DNA of 9,807 nt, from contig JAEUVI010000013.1 of the NCBI GenBank assembly GCA_016787105.1, positions 1 through 9,807 of the forward strand, given 5' to 3'. Under the pieces are notes generated by a model. It had not been told where the DNA came from, did no database searches, and worked only from the letters and a program-made list of their open reading frames with translations. Below are positions 6,533 to 9,807 of the stretch, piece after piece; the stretch's first letter is position 1; each line of letters begins with the position of its first letter. Made by a program: the position numbers and the translations under genes. The DNA comes from Chitinophagaceae bacterium (GTDB taxonomy: Bacteria > Bacteroidota > Bacteroidia > Chitinophagales > Chitinophagaceae).

Positions 6533-7831
6533 TTAACTGTTTTGTAGCCGGTATTTTTTATTGAAATAGAAAAATGAAAGTATCGTGCCTACGATACCAA
6601 GTGTTGAAACAATCAATACTTCCCAAGAATAAAATTGTGACCAACTGAAGTAAAGCTGCAGGAACTCCTTCGAAAGAATAACAATCACACTGAAAAGGTA
6701 TCCGAATGAATCGGCAATATAAATGAGAAAACCAACATTACCTTTTACTTTGAATGATGCAATGAGCCGTTCAAAAAAGATACTGTTGAAAGGGATATAA
6801 CCCATATACAGGCCAAGTCCTGTCAGTTGCATCCACAAAGCGCCGTCTAACTGCTCGTTTGCAAAAAGTAAAGATGCGATGAATGCGGTTAAAAAACCTG
6901 CCACTATCACCCAGTGAATGATGCGGAATGCAACAATATTTTTACGGATTAGGGCAAGCATGCCCATCAGCAATAATATTACTAAGGACGTTGTTGTCTC
7001 CGTTTTTGTAAAAACGGAATAGTTGTTGGCATAGCCTAATTCATTCCAAAGATTGGCCATATAATTATCACGAATGTCACGCATCAGTGTGAGAAAAATA
7101 TATGTGACAGTTACAATCGCGATGCCGGTACCAAATAATTTCAGAAATTCCTGCCGCTGAGTTTTATCCATTGGCAACCGCACAGTTCTTTCATCAATAT
7201 CCTGTTGGTCTGGTGGTGGAATTTTTTCCAGCATGTAAATAAAAAATGCCAATGGAACTGCAAATACCAATCCTGTCATAAAAGGCATCCATTGTTCTGT
7301 AACTCCCCATTCTACCATCAGCCATTTCGCTACAGATCGGGTGAAGCCACCAGCGAAGATGAAACTGATTGCCATAACAGAACCAATAAAATCTGTAGCC
7401 CTTCTCCCCTCAACATAGCTGAAGATAATACCCCACATAAACCCGAGCATGAAGCCATTTACAAGAAAGAATATCATGCCATAGGGTGGGGGAGTGATGG
7501 CAAAAAAGAATAACGAAAGCCATGCGATGGCTACAAGTATAATGATTGTTTTCCACCGGCCATTTCTTTTTAGCTCGGCAATAAACCGGATACCCGCGAA
7601 TTTGCTAAGCATATACCCGGTTACCTGGCTGATGATAAGCAACGATTGATAGGAGATACCCCAGAATTTTATTCCGTCAAACGTAGCAACAGTAAACGGA
7701 CGACGGTATGCATATATTGAGGCATATGCAAGGAATGCTGCTGCTGCGATAAAAACAGGTTGCAATAATTGCCTCCGGTATTCAACAGCAGGTTGGCTGG
7801 TACTATTCATCATACTTGGTTCTTCAAGCAT
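6533..7831 (-). CDS. MFS-type transporter of the DUF5690 family, possible organophosphate/phosphonate importer
   Basis: An integral membrane protein of 432 aa with about 12 hydrophobic helices and a hydrophilic central loop (about 203-228), the usual MFS layout. I recognise it as DUF5690-like, a family without an assigned substrate. Helix 1 ends in ASIYAYRRPFTVA (37-49), with R43/R44 placed like the phosphate-binding arginine of GlpT/UhpT helix 1. Helix 7 carries TYIFLTLMRDIRDNY (243-257), with R251/R254 placed like the second phosphate-binding arginine of those antiporters. This supports transport of an anionic phosphate or phosphonate compound, but is inference from motif position. It lies between two exported phosphodiesterases (42 bp upstream) and a cytosolic amine oxidoreductase (2 bp downstream), which fits import of a cleavage product. 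The start is uncertain: ATGs at residues 7 and 8 (7813 and 7810) are alternatives. Confidence 0.82.
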   Translation of the reverse strand: MLEEPSMMNSTSQPAVEYRRQLLQPVFIAAAAFLAYASIYAYRRPFTVATFDGIKFWGISYQSLLIISQVTGYMLSKFAGIRFIAELKRNGRWKTIIILVAIAWLSLFFFAITPPPYGMIFFLVNGFMLGFMWGIIFSYVEGRRATDFIGSVMAISFIFAGGFTRSVAKWLMVEWGVTEQWMPFMTGLVFAVPLAFFIYMLEKIPPPDQQDIDERTVRLPMDKTQRQEFLKLFGTGIAIVTVTYIFLTLMRDIRDNYMANLWNELGYANNYSVFTKTETTTSLVILLLMGMLALIRKNIVAFRIIHWVIVAGFLTAFIASLLFANEQLDGALWMQLTGLGLYMGYIPFNSIFFERLIASFKVKGNVGFLIYIADSFGYLFSVIVILSKEFLQLYFSWSQFYSWEVLIVSTLGIVGTILSFFYFNKKYRLQNS

Positions 7832-7873
7832 TCTCCGTTATCAAATGAATGTATGTATGGTTATTCCTCAATT

Positions 7874-8947
7874 TTATTTTAATACAGGTGCTATCACTTC
7901 TCCAATTGTATGCTGCGGATTGAACTTTAATCCAAGTAAAGCGGCAATGGTTGCAGCATATTGCTTCTGGTATAGCTGACCGCTTGTTTTTACTTCACCG
8001 AGCGGAGTTGTGTCCGGGCCGATAACAGCGAACCAGATGCCGCTTGCATCCAGCACTTTTGTACCATGATCTCTCCATTGATCTTTTATCTTATCGCCCC
8101 TGCCATGATCGGTAGTAATAATCATGGTTGTTTTGTTTTTATACTCCGGCATGGATTGAATTGTATTCCACAAATCGGCAATCATCGCGTCTTCCCTGTT
8201 AGCGGTACGAAGATATTGTTCATACATGCCGCCATGTGCAAAGTCGTCGGTTTCATCGAAAGAAATGTATAACACTTTTGGTTTGTACGCTTTCAGGTAT
8301 TCACGGGCCATAAAGTAGGTAATAACGTCTGGTCTTACGCCTAAAGGCCTTGGTGAAAGGAACTGCCATTCATTGATAAGCTTCAGTGCGCTGTTATTAA
8401 ATTGCAATGAATCAGAATCGGCATTCACGTATATTCCGTTTCGCTTATCGTTGATAATGTAAGGGATTACATCCCATGTAGCAAAAGCCGCTACTTTACC
8501 ATTGTATCCTTTTTGTTTATTGATAAACTCAAGTACGTTTTCATTTTTGTTGTAAATCTTATCATTTGAGTTAACCGCAGTGTCAGGATAACCAGTCAGT
8601 ATTTCATTATAGCCAGGATAGGAAAACCAGTAAGGGTTTGCATTGTTTACAAAATTTCCCAGGTTACGGTTGCCATAGAGGCTTCCGTTTTTTTCAATGA
8701 CACTCCAGAAAAAAGGAAATACTTTTTTTCTTCTTTCTTTCACATCTTTATTCCAGAACATTTCTACTACATCTGCAGAGTCGGGCGTATACTTTTTATT
8801 GGCAATAATTGCTGAATCCGCACCTGTAAAAACCTCCTGCCAGCGCATACCATCGAGTGTGATGAGAATGATGTTCTCGGTCTTACGTGATTGTGCAAAA
8901 GAATGAATGATTAAAAGCAGCAGCGGTATCAAAATTATTTTTTTCAT
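7874..8947 (-). CDS. Exported alkaline-phosphatase-superfamily phosphodiesterase/phosphatase (PF01663-like)
   Basis: A secreted two-metal hydrolase of 357 aa. MKKIILIPLLLLIIHSFA is a clear signal peptide with likely cleavage near A18/Q19, so it acts in the periplasm. The superfamily metal and catalytic motifs are present in order: ITLDGMRWQEVF (29-40) with D32; SYPGYNEILTG (109-119), where S109 aligns with the nucleophilic Thr of nucleotide pyrophosphatase/phosphodiesterases; DETDDFAHGG (231-240) with D231/D235 and H238; TTDHGRGD (278-285) with D280 and H281; and H294 in RDHGTK. The family includes phosphodiesterases, phosphonate monoester hydrolases, phosphonoacetate hydrolase and sulfatases, so the bond cleaved cannot be fixed from sequence; there is no CxPxR sulfatase motif. 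It starts 11 bp after the GDPD stop codon and precedes the DUF5690 transporter, which points to work on organophosphorus compounds. Confidence 0.88.
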   Translation of the reverse strand: MKKIILIPLLLLIIHSFAQSRKTENIILITLDGMRWQEVFTGADSAIIANKKYTPDSADVVEMFWNKDVKERRKKVFPFFWSVIEKNGSLYGNRNLGNFVNNANPYWFSYPGYNEILTGYPDTAVNSNDKIYNKNENVLEFINKQKGYNGKVAAFATWDVIPYIINDKRNGIYVNADSDSLQFNNSALKLINEWQFLSPRPLGVRPDVITYFMAREYLKAYKPKVLYISFDETDDFAHGGMYEQYLRTANREDAMIADLWNTIQSMPEYKNKTTMIITTDHGRGDKIKDQWRDHGTKVLDASGIWFAVIGPDTTPLGEVKTSGQLYQKQYAATIAALLGLKFNPQHTIGEVIAPVLK

Positions 8948-8958
8948 AATTAAATTTT

Positions 8959-9807
8959 TTAGCGAAGGTTAATTTTTTTCAGGTATGATATCATTTCAAG
9001 CGGATGATCTGTTTGCAATCCTTTTATTCCTTTTTCTATTGCAATATTCCATATGTCTGGATTGTCTGTCGTATCCTGGATATCGGGTAAAACAAAGCAG
9101 CCGTTGCGGTTCGCTTCTGCAACCATTTCTTTTGTGTACTGCGCAAAGTCCCCATCTATTATTTCAGGCTGTGTTTTATCCAGGAAGGTTTTCAGGGAAG
9201 TTTCGTCTGTAATTGTATCCGGTATACTTATCATCAAAGGCATTGATGGTGCAACCTTTCTCCAGCCATAAAATTGTTTTTCATTGTTTATATAAACGAT
9301 GATCTGCTTTTCCATGCCATATTCCAGTATTTGTGCATAGGCAGTGGCGGGATCAGCATCCTTAAAGTCGAGGTAGATATTGATTTTATCTTTACATAGT
9401 TTTAATACTTCACGAAATGCGGGAATCGTGCAGCCTGTAACAGTGTCTTTGCGTTTACTTTTAATTTGCAATTTTTTCAGATTGGTAAGGGTAATCTCTT
9501 TTACAGCGCCTTTGCCGGTTGTCATTCTATCCACGGTAGCGTCGTGCATAATCACAAGTTCATTGTCCTTTGATGTGCGCAAATCTATTTCTACATAGTC
9601 AGCTCCTTCTTTTATTGCATTATCAAAAGCTTCAAGCGTGTTTTCAGGTACATGCTGATGGCTGCCACGATGCGCTACAACGATAAATTTATTTTTAACC
9701 TGCGGTAAAAGGGAACCCAACGGCTTTTGTATTTTTTGCGCGACCGTTTGTTGTACTTGCAGCAAGCAGGAAATAAGAACCAGCGGTAATAAAATGTATT
9801 TTCTTTT
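8959..9807 (-). CDS. Exported glycerophosphodiester phosphodiesterase (GDPD/UgpQ family), 5' end cut by window edge
   Basis: A TIM-barrel enzyme that hydrolyses glycerophosphodiesters to sn-glycerol 3-phosphate and an alcohol. The frame stays open to 9807; the first in-window start-like codon, a TTG at 9765, is not the true start, because the residues upstream (KRKYILLPLVLISC) form the basic and hydrophobic parts of a signal peptide. Probably only one or a few codons are missing. Numbering from the edge, AHRG (45-48) carries H46 and R47, PENT (54-57) carries E55, VEIDLR (72-77) carries the metal ligands E73 and D75, and MHD (87-89) carries the second catalytic H88. A third metal ligand is D147 in YLDFKD, where many GDPDs have Glu. 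GLQTDHP (263-269) closes the barrel. LISC could be a lipobox (C14), or signal peptidase I could cut after TVA/TVAQ. It is the first visible gene of a four-gene operon. Confidence 0.93.
   Translation of the reverse strand, partial: KRKYILLPLVLISCLLQVQQTVAQKIQKPLGSLLPQVKNKFIVVAHRGSHQHVPENTLEAFDNAIKEGADYVEIDLRTSKDNELVIMHDATVDRMTTGKGAVKEITLTNLKKLQIKSKRKDTVTGCTIPAFREVLKLCKDKINIYLDFKDADPATAYAQILEYGMEKQIIVYINNEKQFYGWRKVAPSMPLMISIPDTITDETSLKTFLDKTQPEIIDGDFAQYTKEMVAEANRNGCFVLPDIQDTTDNPDIWNIAIEKGIKGLQTDHPLEMISYLKKINLR

Overview
This window looks like chromosomal DNA from a Bacteroidota bacterium, probably a Chitinophagaceae-type soil or freshwater organism. The reasons are moderately AT-rich DNA, genes without clear Shine-Dalgarno sequences, one candidate TAnnTTTG-like promoter element, and the protein families present (a DUF5690-type transporter, exported phosphodiesterases, WcaJ-like and WecB-like polysaccharide enzymes). 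The taxonomic placement is inference. I see no tRNA, rRNA, CRISPR array, transposase or integrase.

Region 1 (2-2850, plus strand) is the end of a surface-polysaccharide locus. The C-terminal 80 residues of a WecG/TagA/CpsF glycosyltransferase enter from the left edge. Two bases later comes a complete non-hydrolysing UDP-GlcNAc 2-epimerase (wecB). After a 123-bp gap there is a five-helix WcaJ-type polyprenyl-phosphate sugar-1-phosphate transferase. The epimerase makes UDP-ManNAc, which is the donor type used by WecG/TagA enzymes, and the WcaJ-type enzyme loads the first sugar onto undecaprenyl phosphate.

Region 2 (3044-5407, plus strand) is a two-gene redox unit with a 24-bp gap. The first gene encodes an alditol-oxidase-like covalent flavoprotein that carries a Tat-like lipoprotein signal, so it is probably exported. 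The second encodes a YghZ-type aldo/keto reductase (L-glyceraldehyde-3-phosphate reductase family). An AT-rich perfect dyad and a candidate promoter lie just upstream of the first gene.

Region 3 (5391-9807, minus strand) is a tight four-gene operon read from right to left: an exported glycerophosphodiester phosphodiesterase (its 5' end just cut by the window edge), an exported alkaline-phosphatase-superfamily phosphodiesterase, a 12-helix MFS/DUF5690 transporter, and a cytosolic TIGR03364/HpnW-type FAD amine oxidoreductase. The order fits a pathway in which an organophosphorus ester is cut in the periplasm, the product is imported, and an amino compound (possibly an aminophosphonate) is oxidised in the cytosol. 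This is the most interesting system in the window. Its substrate is not proven and no phosphonatase is visible here. Regions 2 and 3 converge and overlap by 17 bp at their stop codons.
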